From: Cyclobacteriaceae bacterium
GTDB lineage: Bacteria > Bacteroidota > Bacteroidia > Cytophagales > Cyclobacteriaceae
Assembly (NCBI GenBank): GCA_016787665.1
Contig: JAEUUC010000006.1
Coordinates: 248,001-312,000, forward strand
Length of the DNA stretch: 64,000 nt
Direction: 5' to 3'
The position numbers and the translations under genes are program-made. Within the stretch, counting starts at the first letter, position 1. The number at the start of each line of letters is the position of its first letter. The notes beneath the pieces were generated by a model, which ran no database searches, was not told the DNA's origin, and saw nothing but the letters and a program-made list of their open reading frames with translations. Positions 1 to 9,567 of the stretch are shown piece after piece.

Positions 1-116
1 ATGATCGTGCGCAACGGAGCCGCGCGTTTGCCTACATACCGATAGCCCTCCTGCACCTGATGGCGGTAGTAGAATCCGGCCGCCAGTACGGCCATCGCCA
101 GCAGGCTCAGCCACAT
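1..116 (-). CDS. Partial gene for a small membrane-anchored protein of unknown function
   Basis: The reading frame opens at an ATG (complement of 114-116) one base after the glyS stop codon and runs off the left edge of the window. The 38 visible residues begin MWLSLLAMAVLAAGFYYRH, a short hydrophobic segment that is either a signal anchor or a signal peptide, followed by a basic polar stretch. The tight spacing implies co-transcription with glyS. I do not recognise the family, and the remainder lies outside the window. Confidence 0.55.
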   Translation of the reverse strand, partial: MWLSLLAMAVLAAGFYYRHQVQEGYRYVGKRAAPLRTI

Positions 117-117
117 G

Positions 118-1671
118 CTACACCAGCTTTTGCAGGAGTGATTTCATGGAACACGTTTCGGCCAGAACGTTCTTGACCGCGCTTATGCTGAGGCGTTCCT
201 GCTGCATGGTGTCGCGATGGCGTATGGTCACCGTATCGTCCTGCAGGGATTGATGATCGACCGTTACACAATAAGGCGTCCCAATGGCATCCATGCGCCT
301 GTACCTACGCCCGATGGTGTCTTTGTCTTCGTAATAGCAACGGAAGTCCAGTTTGAGATCGTTGACGATCTTCTCCGCTTTCTCCGGCAGGCCATCTTTC
401 CTCACCAAGGGAAGGACCGCCACTTTGTGTGGTGCCAGCGCTGGCGGTATGGAAAGCACCACGCGCTCATTTTCTTCGCCCCCGGTACCCAACTTCTCTT
501 CCTTGTATCCTTTCGACAGTGTGGCGAGGAACAGGCGATCCAGACCAACCGAGGTTTCCACCACAAAGGGTATGTAACTCTGATTCAACTCGGGGTCGAA
601 ATACTGCAGTTTCTTACCCGAATACTTCTCATGATTTTTCAAATCGAAATCGGTGCGGCTGTGAATACCTTCCAATTCCTTGAAGCCCATGGGAAAATTA
701 AACTGAATGTCGCAGGCCGCATTGGCGTAATGGGCCAGGTTGAGGTGGTCGTGGAACCGGTAGTTGTCCTCCCCCAGTCCCAGCGATTGATGCCATTTCA
801 TTCGTTTCGCCTTCCAATACTCATACCATTTCATTTCTTCGCCTGGCCGGATGAAGAATTGCATCTCCATCTGCTCAAACTCCCGCATGCGGAAGATGAA
901 CTGCCGGGCCACGATTTCGTTGCGAAACGCCTTTCCGATTTGCGCAATGCCAAACGGAATTTTCATGCGGCCGGTCTTTTGTACATTCAGGAAGTTGACA
1001 AAAATGCCCTGGGCCGTTTCCGGGCGCAGGTAGATTTTGTTCGCCTCCTCGGCAATGGAGCCCATTTCGGTGGAGAACATCAGGTTGAACTGACGCACGT
1101 CAGTCCAGTTTTTGGTGCCGGATATCGGGTCTGCAATTTCCAGATCCGCAATCAACTGCTTCATGGCCGGCATATCGTTGCTGCCCATCGCAGCTTTCAA
1201 CCGGGCGTTGGTCTCGTCAATTTTCTTCTGGTACTCGAGCACACGCGGATTGGTGCTGACGAACATGGCACGATCAAAATTCTCGAAGCGTTTGGCAGCC
1301 TTTTCTACCTCCTTCTCAATCTTCTCTTCCATTTTGGCAATGGCATCTTCAACCAGCACATCCGCCCGGTAGCGTTTCTTCGAGTCCTTGTTGTCAACCA
1401 TGGGGTCGTTAAAGGCATCCACATGGCCGCTGGCTTTCCAGGTAGTCGGGTGCATGAAGATCGCGGCATCCACCCCAACGATGTTGTCGTGAAGTTGGGT
1501 CATAAACCGCCACCAGTATTCTTTTATATTGTTCTTTAACTCAACCCCGTTTTGCCCGTAGTCGTACACGGCACTGAGGCCATCATAAATTTCACTGGAA
1601 GGAAAAATGAACCCATACTCCTTAGCATGGGAAATCACCTTCTTCAGTACGTTGTCATCTTGTTGCGCCAT
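118..1671 (-). CDS. glyS: Glycyl-tRNA synthetase, single-chain (alpha2) type
   Basis: Charges tRNA-Gly with glycine in the cytoplasm. The 517-residue protein is the class II, eukaryote/archaea-like homodimeric form rather than the split GlyQ/GlyS form. Motif 2 is visible around residues 249-262 (FRNEIVARQFIFRMREFE) and motif 3 around 371-382 (ETSVGLDRLFLA), followed by an anticodon-binding domain. The frame stays open upstream to 1785, but that extension is low-complexity and runs into the next gene. The ATG at 1671 gives MAQQDDNVLKKVISHAKEYG, the usual start of the family. A TACCTTTG box lies only 7 bases before this ATG, so the mRNA leader must be very short. Confidence 0.96.
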   Translation of the reverse strand: MAQQDDNVLKKVISHAKEYGFIFPSSEIYDGLSAVYDYGQNGVELKNNIKEYWWRFMTQLHDNIVGVDAAIFMHPTTWKASGHVDAFNDPMVDNKDSKKRYRADVLVEDAIAKMEEKIEKEVEKAAKRFENFDRAMFVSTNPRVLEYQKKIDETNARLKAAMGSNDMPAMKQLIADLEIADPISGTKNWTDVRQFNLMFSTEMGSIAEEANKIYLRPETAQGIFVNFLNVQKTGRMKIPFGIAQIGKAFRNEIVARQFIFRMREFEQMEMQFFIRPGEEMKWYEYWKAKRMKWHQSLGLGEDNYRFHDHLNLAHYANAACDIQFNFPMGFKELEGIHSRTDFDLKNHEKYSGKKLQYFDPELNQSYIPFVVETSVGLDRLFLATLSKGYKEEKLGTGGEENERVVLSIPPALAPHKVAVLPLVRKDGLPEKAEKIVNDLKLDFRCYYEDKDTIGRRYRRMDAIGTPYCVTVDHQSLQDDTVTIRHRDTMQQERLSISAVKNVLAETCSMKSLLQKLV

Positions 1672-1678
1672 AAGGGCG

Positions 1679-1686
1679 CAAAGGTA
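1679..1686 (-). promoter_or_regulatory. Promoter -7 box (TACCTTTG) of glyS
   Basis: Reads TACCTTTG on the minus strand, a full match to the Bacteroidota TAnnTTTG box, 7 bases before the glyS ATG. If transcription starts 4-5 bases after the final G, the 5' leader is only about 3 bases. No convincing TTG -33 element was found at the expected distance. Confidence 0.6.
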
Positions 1687-1714
1687 GATCGCCCGTTTTG
1701 CATTTACCAGCGAC

Positions 1715-2971
1715 CTATGCGCGTGGAAAAAGAATATCAATCTTGGTGCCCTCGCCCTCCGTGGAGGCCAACGCAATAGTGCCATTCAATTTGCCTACCG
1801 CCTCTTTTACTATGTAAAGGCCCAGGCCTGACCCTTCATAGCCTGTGTGGGCGCGATAAAACATATCGAAAATGCGCGGCTGGTGCTCATCGTGAATTCC
1901 AATTCCATTATCGTGTACCGAGAGTCTCCAGCTGCCCTCCGGTTCGCTGGCTTCCACCCGAATCCATCGCTCGGCCTTTTTCAAATCAGCATATTTCACC
2001 GCATTGAAGATCAAGTTCGACAATATCACCCTTAACCGATCGGGGTCAGTACATACGCTCATGGCTGGCGCCACGCGGATATCCCAGTTGAACAACTTGG
2101 CTTTTTCGGCCGGCAGTGTTTGAACCATCTCCTCCACGAGGCCCCGCAATGAAACACTGACTTGCTCGACATTAGCGCGCGAATTGCGGGCATGGTCCAG
2201 CACATCGTGGATGAACTCGTCCAGCCGAACAGCGCGGCCGCGGATGTGCTCGACAATTTGCTTTCGTTCCGTTTCATTGGTGGTTAAGTCAAAAAGATCC
2301 GTAAGCCCCAGAATGGAGCTCAAGGGCGCACGTAAGTCATGCGACACACTATACACAAAGCGATCAAGCTCCTCATTGGTCTTTCGAAGCTCCTGATTGG
2401 CTATACGTACGCTTTCACGTTGTTCCCGCAACGTGTTCTCCACCTCGTGATGAACCTTTGAAAAAAGAAGAATGGAATAGACGCAGACGAAACTCGCAAT
2501 GAACATGTTGATGAGAAAGAAAATGCGGGCCTGCTCTTCCGTGAATGTCCGGTAGCCGATTAAGTTGAAGTCATACAAGAAAACAAGAACATACAATCCC
2601 AGCGAAAGCACCGTAAACGATATACTCTTCCCCCATTCCTCGTATCCAAAAACAGCCAAGGCCACCGCCCCTGCTGCCACGAAATACAGGTGAATGCCAG
2701 TCTCAAATGGCTCACTGGATGCTACAAGAAAGATAATGAGATTAAAGACCGTTAATCCAAATATTTTCGCCCATCGGCTATCCCGCTGGTTTAACCAATA
2801 GGTGATGGCTGAGCTGGCTAAGAAAATTACATAGATAAAGAACTGAACATGAATGCGAAGAACAAAATCGAGCAGCATGTACACTGCCGTCACGGAAAAC
2901 ACAACAATCGTCAGACGGCTGATCAGCATTTTGCGCTTCTGATCTAACAGTCGTCCTTCGGCAGGGCGCAT
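1715..2971 (-). CDS. Membrane-bound sensor histidine kinase (orphan)
   Basis: Two-component sensor kinase of 418 residues. About five or six hydrophobic segments fill the first 180 residues and leave almost no periplasmic domain. A short coiled linker follows, then a HisKA domain with the phospho-accepting His near residue 211 (YSVSHDLRAPLSS) and a HATPase_c domain with N box (NLIFNAVKYA) and G boxes (DNGIGI, GSGLGLYIV). No receiver domain and no adjacent response regulator are present. The ATG at 2971 is preferred over an in-frame TTG at 2998. The kinase at 20096-21808 is a clear paralogue that adds a PAS domain. The input signal is unknown. Confidence 0.88.
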   Translation of the reverse strand: MRPAEGRLLDQKRKMLISRLTIVVFSVTAVYMLLDFVLRIHVQFFIYVIFLASSAITYWLNQRDSRWAKIFGLTVFNLIIFLVASSEPFETGIHLYFVAAGAVALAVFGYEEWGKSISFTVLSLGLYVLVFLYDFNLIGYRTFTEEQARIFFLINMFIASFVCVYSILLFSKVHHEVENTLREQRESVRIANQELRKTNEELDRFVYSVSHDLRAPLSSILGLTDLFDLTTNETERKQIVEHIRGRAVRLDEFIHDVLDHARNSRANVEQVSVSLRGLVEEMVQTLPAEKAKLFNWDIRVAPAMSVCTDPDRLRVILSNLIFNAVKYADLKKAERWIRVEASEPEGSWRLSVHDNGIGIHDEHQPRIFDMFYRAHTGYEGSGLGLYIVKEAVGKLNGTIALASTEGEGTKIDILFPRA

Positions 2972-3065
2972 AAGAGGTGTTCGGTTTAGGTCTGGCAATT
3001 TGACAAATGAATGTGATTTGTAAAAACATTATCTTACGCAACGAACAAAACCCGGAAAGCAACAA

Positions 3066-3923
3066 ATGATCTCGTGGAAACGTGTAGGGGTTGCTGTGGC
3101 GTTGTCGCCTACGGCCGAAGGTCTGCTCCAGCAGGCGGCCTATGTTGCCCGGATTTTTCAGGCCGAACTGTTTATCATTCATGTGGGGCAAGCGTCCAAT
3201 GAAACGCGGCTGGCCGTAGAGAACCTGGCTGCCACACTTCTGGAGCGCAATATCCCCTATCAGATTTGCTGGGAAACGGGTGACCCCGTGTCGAAAATAT
3301 TGGCCATTTGCGAACGCGAGCACATCGATTTGCTGGTGGCCGGTGCTTTAAAAAAAGAGAACATCTTTCGCTACTACCTCGGCACGGTGGCGCGCAAGAT
3401 CATGCGCAAAGCCAATTGCTCGGTGCTGATGGTGACCAATCCGGGTGAGTTGGTTTCTTATAGCCACCTGGTACTCAACGCAGAAGATAGTCCTTACATT
3501 CGCCACGCGCTTGAAGTGGCCTGTTGGATCGGACGAAAGGAGAAGAGTAAATGGCTGCACGTGGTGCGGGAGTTGAAAATGATGGGGCTTGCCCTGGCTT
3601 CCTCCGACCAATGCACCGAAGAAGAATACAATGACATCCAGCAAAATCTGCTTCATGATGAAATGAGCGAAGTGGAGAAAATGCTTTCGTCAGTGCCGCA
3701 CGAAGGTCTGAAGGTGAATGTCAAAGTGCTGTCCGGTAAATCAGGGTTTGAACTGGCGCGGTTTGCCGAACGAAAATCGGCCGACCTGCTGATCGTGGGC
3801 GCCCCCGAGCGAAGATTTTCGCTGTTCGATCGTGTGTTTCCGCACGATCTCGAATACATATTTGCCGACCTACCCGCACACCTGTTGATTGTGCACAGCC
3901 GAAAGGAGGCCATGAATGGGTAA
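3066..3923 (+). CDS. Universal stress protein, two tandem Usp domains
   Basis: A 285-residue cytoplasmic protein with two UspA-like domains (about 1-125 and 135-280). Each ends in the typical strand patterns (HIDLLVAGA, NCSVLMV; ADLLIVGA, AHLLIV). The classical ATP-binding G-x2-G-x9-G(S/T) pattern is not intact in either half, so nucleotide binding is uncertain. The last 8 bases overlap the start of the antiporter gene, so the two are translationally linked. A role in regulating or sensing for the transporter is an inference from this coupling. The stressor is unknown. Confidence 0.85.
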   Translation: MISWKRVGVAVALSPTAEGLLQQAAYVARIFQAELFIIHVGQASNETRLAVENLAATLLERNIPYQICWETGDPVSKILAICEREHIDLLVAGALKKENIFRYYLGTVARKIMRKANCSVLMVTNPGELVSYSHLVLNAEDSPYIRHALEVACWIGRKEKSKWLHVVRELKMMGLALASSDQCTEEEYNDIQQNLLHDEMSEVEKMLSSVPHEGLKVNVKVLSGKSGFELARFAERKSADLLIVGAPERRFSLFDRVFPHDLEYIFADLPAHLLIVHSRKEAMNG

Positions 3924-5163
3924 GCTGGGCGAAATGGACGTGATGCTCTTGCTTATTCAGTTGGGCATTATGTTGCTGGCGGGACGCCTGATGGCCGAAG
4001 CTGCGCGCAAATTGCATCAACCGGCCGTAGTTGGCGAACTACTCGCAGGCATCCTGCTGGGGCCCACCGTGCTCGGATTGATTTCGCCAGAGTGGTTTCA
4101 CAGCCTCTTTCCTCACGACAGCAACTCCGGTATTGTGCTCTCCGGTATTGTGCAGATGGCGGTAGTCATGTTGCTGTTCATCGCGGGACTGGAAGTGGAT
4201 TTACATATTGTCTGGCAACAGGGGCGTCAGGCGATTTACACCAGCACGTTGGGGTTGATCATTCCGTTTGCCCTCGGCTTTGTGTTTCCCTACTACTGGC
4301 CCGGGTTTTTCGGGTCAGAAGCCGAATCCATGCGGCTTCCCTTCGCTTTGTTTCTCGGTACTTCTATGGCCATCACGGCCCTGCCGGTAATTGCCCGTGT
4401 GCTCATGGATCTTGGGCTTTTCAAATCGCGCATGGGTATGCTGGTGATTTCTTCAGCTATGATCAATGACGTTGTCGGTTGGTTGATTTTTTCGGTGGTT
4501 CTGGGGTTGATCGGAAAAGGCAACCAAAACTTGTCGCTGATGAACACCGTGCTGCTCACGATCGGATTTACCGCTCTCATGCTCACGCTCGGGCGCGGAA
4601 TGCTCAACCGGGTACTGCCGTGGGTGAACAAAAAGCTGGCGTGGCCGGGTGGTGTGTTGTCGTTATCACTGGCGCTCTGTTTTCTCGCTTCGGCTTTCAC
4701 TGAGTTCATCGGCATTCACGCCATATTCGGTGCATTCATTATTGGCATTGCCCTGGGCGATTCGGAGCATTTTTCTGAGCGCGCCAAGGAAATCGTGCAC
4801 CAGTTCATCAATAACATTTTCGCCCCGTTGTTTTTCGTCTCCATCGGCTTGCGGGTAAACTTTCTGGCCAACTTCGATCCGTGGCTCACCCTGTTTATTT
4901 TACTGATTGCCTATGCGGGTAAAATTATCGGCAGCGGATTGGGGACCCGACTGGGTGGGTTCAGTTGGCGCGAATCACTCGCAGCGGCATTTGGCATGAA
5001 CGCCCGTGGGGCCATGGAAATCATCCTGGGTCTGGTGGCGTTGGAGAATGGGCTGATCGGTGAACGCGTTTTTGTATCGCTGGTGATTATGGCACTGCTT
5101 ACCAGCATCAGCAGTGGCCCGGCTATGAAGTGGATTTTGCGAAAAGAAAAATCTGCGGGTTAG
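3916..5163 (+). CDS. Cation:proton antiporter, CPA2/Kef-like membrane domain
   Basis: A 415-residue integral membrane protein with about 12-13 hydrophobic segments, typical of Na+/H+ or K+/H+ exchangers. The family's early motif is visible (PAVVGELLAGILLGPTVLG), as is the ion-site helix SSAMINDVVGW, which carries an Asn-Asp pair. No cytosolic RCK/TrkA-N domain follows, so this is the bare transport module. It overlaps the upstream universal stress protein gene by 8 bp. The Asn-Asp pair is more often linked to electroneutral exchange in related antiporters, but the ion specificity cannot be read from sequence. Confidence 0.9.
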   Translation: MGKLGEMDVMLLLIQLGIMLLAGRLMAEAARKLHQPAVVGELLAGILLGPTVLGLISPEWFHSLFPHDSNSGIVLSGIVQMAVVMLLFIAGLEVDLHIVWQQGRQAIYTSTLGLIIPFALGFVFPYYWPGFFGSEAESMRLPFALFLGTSMAITALPVIARVLMDLGLFKSRMGMLVISSAMINDVVGWLIFSVVLGLIGKGNQNLSLMNTVLLTIGFTALMLTLGRGMLNRVLPWVNKKLAWPGGVLSLSLALCFLASAFTEFIGIHAIFGAFIIGIALGDSEHFSERAKEIVHQFINNIFAPLFFVSIGLRVNFLANFDPWLTLFILLIAYAGKIIGSGLGTRLGGFSWRESLAAAFGMNARGAMEIILGLVALENGLIGERVFVSLVIMALLTSISSGPAMKWILRKEKSAG

Positions 5164-5198
5164 AATCTGATGTTATGCAGGAAAGTAATCCCAATCCC

Positions 5199-5227
5199 CT
5201 TTGCCTTTGCGCCTTCGAGGCGTAAAA
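5199..5227. repeat. Short degenerate 7-8 base periodic repeat / hairpin in a convergent gap
   Basis: The 177-base gap between the convergent antiporter and DUF2461 genes holds a run built on CTTTGC words. It includes an 8-bp hairpin, TTTGCGCC-TTCGA-GGCGTAAA (5206-5226, one G-T pair), without a following T tract. It resembles the repeats at 50360, 55826, 56889 and 59699. Otherwise nothing is recognisable in this gap. Confidence 0.45.
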
Positions 5228-5340
5228 TCAGCAGCTGCCCAGACCCTAAGCCACTTCGAGATCACCGCGTGCGTAACATCTGTTATCTGGCCAGAAAAAA
5301 GAGTGGGCCAAAAACCAGGTTAGTTAGAACCAATTCCATA

Positions 5341-6000
5341 TCATGCAAGCGCCTCGTTGAGATAGTCATTTAACGGCTTTGCCGCCCGGCAAACCTCGGC
5401 AACTTTTTTGAAGTGGGTCGGCTTTTTCACCTCCGCATCCGTAAAGGCGTGCGAAACAATGAAACTCTTATGCTTCAGAAGATCAATCTGCGGATGATCT
5501 TTTGGATATCCTTTCGGAGCCGTTTTCACTTTATCGAAATCATCGAAACCGGCAAAACATTTTTTGAATGACCGGCCGGCCATCACCTTTTTTAGTTTTT
5601 CCGGATTGTAGTCGATTTCCTGCCGGATTTTGGCAAGGTTACCGGAGTCGGGCATATAGATGCCGGCTGCAACAAAACAATTACCCGGCTCCACATGCAG
5701 ATAATAGCCGGGCTCCTGCTCCATTTTACCACCGGGCGAAAAGCCAGCGCCCATGTTCACCTTGTAAGGTCGCTTGTCCTTGCTGAAGCGCACATCGCGA
5801 TAAATCCGGAATGCCTGCTTGCGCGGATTCAATCCCGCCAGCCGCGGATCAAACTTCACTACCTCGCGGTGAAACAACTCGAGAAAATCATCAAAGGCAT
5901 TTTTTGCTTCGAGGTAGATGGCTTTGTTTTTCTCAAACCACTCGCGGTTGTTGTTCCGCTTCAACGCGGCCAAAAATCTGAGTATGCCGTTCAGATCCAT
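5341..6000 (-). CDS. DUF2461 family protein
   Basis: A 219-residue soluble protein of the DUF2461 (TIGR02453) family, whose biochemical role is unknown. Characteristic features seen are the N-terminal FLAALKRNNNREWFEKNK segment, the central FRIYRDVRFSKDKRPYK motif, and GYYLHVEPGNCFVAAGIY, which together define the family. It lies 10 bases downstream of murF on the same strand and is probably co-transcribed. That position does not by itself establish a cell-wall role. Confidence 0.9.
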   Translation of the reverse strand: MDLNGILRFLAALKRNNNREWFEKNKAIYLEAKNAFDDFLELFHREVVKFDPRLAGLNPRKQAFRIYRDVRFSKDKRPYKVNMGAGFSPGGKMEQEPGYYLHVEPGNCFVAAGIYMPDSGNLAKIRQEIDYNPEKLKKVMAGRSFKKCFAGFDDFDKVKTAPKGYPKDHPQIDLLKHKSFIVSHAFTDAEVKKPTHFKKVAEVCRAAKPLNDYLNEALA

Positions 6001-6010
6001 AACAGGTTTT

Positions 6011-7291
6011 TTAAAGATATTCCAAAATCGTTTCCAGACCCATCCCGCGTGAAGCCTTAATCAATACCGTTGTATGGCCAACGGGGTTTGCCTGCACATG
6101 CGCAGCCAATTTTAACTTATCCGGAAAGTACATTACAGCCGGATTTATTTTAGCCGCGTGCTGCATATGAGCCCCACATACCCACGCGGGCAGTCGGAGT
6201 TCGGCCAGCAAACGCCCCACGCGCTCATGCTCCGCGGCCGTCTCCTCTTCCAACTCATACATATCACCAATAATGGCGAGCTTGTTTTCGGCCTTCATCA
6301 AAGCCAGGTTGCGGAGGGCCGCCTCCATCGAGCTGGGGTTTGCGTTGTAGGCATCCAGAATCACCGTGTTCGTTCCTTTGACTACCACTTGCGAACGCAT
6401 ATTCGATGGAACATACGCAGCAATCGCCTGTTGGGCATCGCTTGCCGCAACACCAAAGAATTTTCCGACACAGAGTGCGGTGGCAATGTTTTCAAAATTG
6501 TAGGCGCCCACCAGGTGCGTAGCCACCGTGGCGCCCTCTTCTGTACGAACAACCACCGTGGGGTCGGCACTTACCAGTTCGCAGTGATAATAATCGCCCT
6601 TGGCCGGGTAGAAGATCGGGTTCCGAAAACGCTTGGCCATATTGGCCAGTATCGGGTTTTGTGAATTGATGAACACGACACCATTGGTGGTGAGCAAGTG
6701 CTGATATAATTCCGATTTACCGCGTATGATATTTTCAAAACCCCCAAACGTACCGATGTGCGCTTTTCCAATGTTGGTGATAAACCCATGGGTGGGCTGC
6801 GCAATGGATGACAACGAGGCAATTTCTCCGAGGTGGTTAGCGCCCATTTCAACAATAGCCAACTCCACGCTGGAGTCAATACTGAGTATCGTAAGGGGCA
6901 CACCAATGTGGTTATTCAGGTTTCCCACCGTAGCGAACGTTTTGAACTTTTTCGCCAAAACTGCATTCACCAGTTCTTTGCTGGTGGTTTTTCCGTTTGA
7001 ACCCGTGAGGCCAATTACCGGAATGCGCAATTGCTGGCGGTGGTAGCGCGCCAGGTCTTGAAGCGTAGTCAGCACATCGGGCACCAACGACATGCGCGCC
7101 TCCGTTGCCCGGGCCGGGTCATCGATGATTGCAAAAGCCGCACCCGCGGCCAACGCATCTGCAGCAAAGGCATTGGCATCAAACCGATCGCCCTTAAGCG
7201 CAAAAAACAAGACACCAGGCCGAATCTTTCGCGTATCGGTGCACACACCGGCCGACTGGCGATACAACTCGTACAAATCCTGAATCCGCAT
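6011..7291 (-). CDS. murF: UDP-N-acetylmuramoyl-tripeptide--D-alanyl-D-alanine ligase
   Basis: ATP-dependent ligase that adds D-Ala-D-Ala to the UDP-MurNAc-tripeptide in the cytoplasm, the last soluble step of muropeptide precursor synthesis. The 426 residues show the three Mur ligase domains: an N-terminal UDP-substrate domain (CTDTRKIRPGVLFFALKG), the central ATPase with P-loop GLTGSNGKTTSKEL (about 94-107), and EMGANHLGEI, then the C-terminal domain (DAYNANPSSMEAAL, IGDMYELEEE). The gene is isolated from the main dcw cluster and is followed by DUF2461. Confidence 0.97.
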   Translation of the reverse strand: MRIQDLYELYRQSAGVCTDTRKIRPGVLFFALKGDRFDANAFAADALAAGAAFAIIDDPARATEARMSLVPDVLTTLQDLARYHRQQLRIPVIGLTGSNGKTTSKELVNAVLAKKFKTFATVGNLNNHIGVPLTILSIDSSVELAIVEMGANHLGEIASLSSIAQPTHGFITNIGKAHIGTFGGFENIIRGKSELYQHLLTTNGVVFINSQNPILANMAKRFRNPIFYPAKGDYYHCELVSADPTVVVRTEEGATVATHLVGAYNFENIATALCVGKFFGVAASDAQQAIAAYVPSNMRSQVVVKGTNTVILDAYNANPSSMEAALRNLALMKAENKLAIIGDMYELEEETAAEHERVGRLLAELRLPAWVCGAHMQHAAKINPAVMYFPDKLKLAAHVQANPVGHTTVLIKASRGMGLETILEYL

Positions 7292-7359
7292 GCCGAATTT
7301 TACGGTTAACTTTCGCGTTCAAGATAACAGAAGTTACGCGCGTCCGTTAGGATTTAGAG

Positions 7360-9546
7360 ATGAAATTCCATGCTGCCATGGCTGCTGGCCTGCTGTTGAT
7401 GGCCGTGAACTTCGCAGAAGCGCAGTTTCAATACCGGTTTGATCAATCCATTCCGGTAAAAGTGAACGACCAATGGCTGGCCATGCCGTGGGCGGGTGGG
7501 CTCAACGGCATTCAGCTCAATACCCTGGATTTGAATGGCGATGGCCGGCCCGACCTGGCGGTTTTTGAACGACAAGCGAATAAGGTACTTACGTTCATCA
7601 ACACCGGATCAGAATACGCCTACCAGCCCGAGTATGAAGATTTGTTTCCAGCGGAAGTCACCCAGTGGATGCTGCTGCGCGACTTTAATTGCGATGGCAA
7701 AAAAGACTTATTCACCCGCGACCCACTGGGTATTCTGGTTTTTGTGAATACGACCCGCCCCGGCCAGCCCGTTTCATGGCGCCCTTTTAACCCAGGCAAA
7801 GTACTGTTAACGGAGGGTAACTCCGGCAACATTAATCTCCAACTGGGTTTTGATGACATTCCGGCCATTGATGATGTAGACGGTGATGGCGACCTGGATG
7901 TGCTCAACTTTCGATTTTTTGGCGCGGGCACCGTGGAGTATCATCAAAACTTAACTATTGAACGAACGGGGCGGTGCGATTCCATGCAAATGAAGCGGGT
8001 AACGGCCAACTATGGTAACTTCGAAGAGTGTAGTTGTAACCGCATTGCGTTCGATCAGACTTGTACACAACTTGGTGGCGGTCGCAGTCAACATGCCGTG
8101 GGTCGCGTGCTGCTTAACCTTGATGTTGATCAAGACGGTGATCGGGATTTGATCTTCTCTGAACAAAATTGCAGCCGGCTTTACCTGCTAACGAATGAAG
8201 GCTCGGGTGGCGTAGCCGACTTCAACAGCTTCAGCCTTTTCCCCGTGGCAAACCCGGTGGGGTTGCTGTCCTTTCCCAGCCCCTTCGCAGAAGACGTCAC
8301 ATTTGACGGAAAGCCCGACCTGGTGGTATCGCCCAACGTTTACGGCCGGGACTTTATTAATAACAACTTCGAGAACAGTGTATGGCTCTACACGAACCAG
8401 GGAACAGCCACTGCCCCACAGTTCAACTTTACGCAAGCAGATTTTCTACAGAGCAGCATGGTGGACGTAGGCGATAACGCTGTGCCGGCTTTCTTTGATG
8501 CCGATGGCGATGGTGATCTGGACCTGTTCGTGGGAATGAATGGCGACAATAATTTTCGGGCCACCATTCGGGTATTCGAAAATACGGGCTCAGCCGCTGC
8601 CCCTGAGTTTGAATTCATCAATTCCGATTTTCTCGGTCTTTCGTTTTTTGGTTTCTACAATTTGAAGCCGCAGTTCGCGGACATGAACAGCGATGGCAAA
8701 GCCGATCTGGTGTTTTCCGCCACCAGGGCTTCGAATGGCGTCACCGTTCTGGCTTATTTTGCCAACCAGTCCAACACCGGATTAAATTTTGCCAACCAGG
8801 ACATCACCTACACAGGTTTCTCCTTACCCGCCAGCCGCAGTAGCGAAAACATACTGATGGCCGATGTCAATCAGGATGGCTTGACTGACCTCGTGTTGGG
8901 TACCTCAACCGGCCTGGTACAGCTTTGGAAAAATGTAGGCAGCGGGGGTGTTCCCTCATTTGTTGCCGAACCTCAACCCTTTCTTGGCCTGGGGGCCAGC
9001 ACCGATCGTCAGAGTCCTTCTTTTGCACAAGGCGATCTTAACGGGGACGGAAAAAACGATTTGCTGATGGGTGACCAGGACGGGCGGCTATTCATTTTTT
9101 CCGATTACCGCTCGGGCGCCTCAACCGCACAGGCGCTAACAGTCTTTAATCCCATTCGAAACACGTATTTGGAAAAAAACTTTGGCGGGCGCGTATGGCC
9201 GGCCATTGCCGCCCTGCAGCCAACCAGCACCCCAACGGTAGTAGTCGGTAACACGTTGGGCGGCCTGTATTTGTTGACCAACACGGGCAACACCCAACTC
9301 CCCGAGGAGCCCCGGCTTCTCGTCTATCCTAATCCGGCCAATTCCGATGCTAACTTTTTTTTGCGCAGCGATCGCGATGGCACCGCTCAGTTTTACAACC
9401 TGGTGGGCCAACGGTTGAGCAACGCGTATAGTCTGCGGGCGTTCGAGCCTCTTTTGTTTAATGCCAGCGATCTGGCTCCGGGTCTCTACATTGTCCGGTT
9501 CACCGCGCAGGGCAAATCGGTTTCGCAACGGTTGGTGATCCGCTGA
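7360..9546 (+). CDS. Secreted FG-GAP/VCBS repeat protein with type IX secretion sorting domain
   Basis: A 728-residue surface or secreted protein. A signal peptide (MKFHAAMAAGLLLMAVNFAEA) is followed by about nine FG-GAP/VCBS repeats, each carrying an EF-like calcium loop (for example DLNGDGRPDL, DVDGDGDLDV, DADGDGDLDL, DLNGDGKNDL). These are expected to fold as a calcium-binding beta-propeller or similar blade array. The last 75 residues form a T9SS type A sorting domain: YPNPA motif, then ASDLAPGLYIVRF and a terminal QRLVIR. The protein should cross the outer membrane through the type IX system and be attached or released. The ligand is unknown. A cysteine cluster near residues 205-230 (ECSC and flanking Cys) may form disulfides. 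Confidence 0.93.
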   Translation: MKFHAAMAAGLLLMAVNFAEAQFQYRFDQSIPVKVNDQWLAMPWAGGLNGIQLNTLDLNGDGRPDLAVFERQANKVLTFINTGSEYAYQPEYEDLFPAEVTQWMLLRDFNCDGKKDLFTRDPLGILVFVNTTRPGQPVSWRPFNPGKVLLTEGNSGNINLQLGFDDIPAIDDVDGDGDLDVLNFRFFGAGTVEYHQNLTIERTGRCDSMQMKRVTANYGNFEECSCNRIAFDQTCTQLGGGRSQHAVGRVLLNLDVDQDGDRDLIFSEQNCSRLYLLTNEGSGGVADFNSFSLFPVANPVGLLSFPSPFAEDVTFDGKPDLVVSPNVYGRDFINNNFENSVWLYTNQGTATAPQFNFTQADFLQSSMVDVGDNAVPAFFDADGDGDLDLFVGMNGDNNFRATIRVFENTGSAAAPEFEFINSDFLGLSFFGFYNLKPQFADMNSDGKADLVFSATRASNGVTVLAYFANQSNTGLNFANQDITYTGFSLPASRSSENILMADVNQDGLTDLVLGTSTGLVQLWKNVGSGGVPSFVAEPQPFLGLGASTDRQSPSFAQGDLNGDGKNDLLMGDQDGRLFIFSDYRSGASTAQALTVFNPIRNTYLEKNFGGRVWPAIAALQPTSTPTVVVGNTLGGLYLLTNTGNTQLPEEPRLLVYPNPANSDANFFLRSDRDGTAQFYNLVGQRLSNAYSLRAFEPLLFNASDLAPGLYIVRFTAQGKSVSQRLVIR

Positions 9547-9567
9547 TCTCTGCCTAACATTGCGCCC

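Noticed and set aside
217..1539. Long plus-strand frame opposite glyS
   Set aside because: It is an antisense shadow of a clearly conserved synthetase and has no recognisable domain or promoter.
5170..5373. Small plus-strand frame after the antiporter
   Set aside because: It runs through the repeat and hairpin into the convergent DUF2461 gene and has no plausible protein features.
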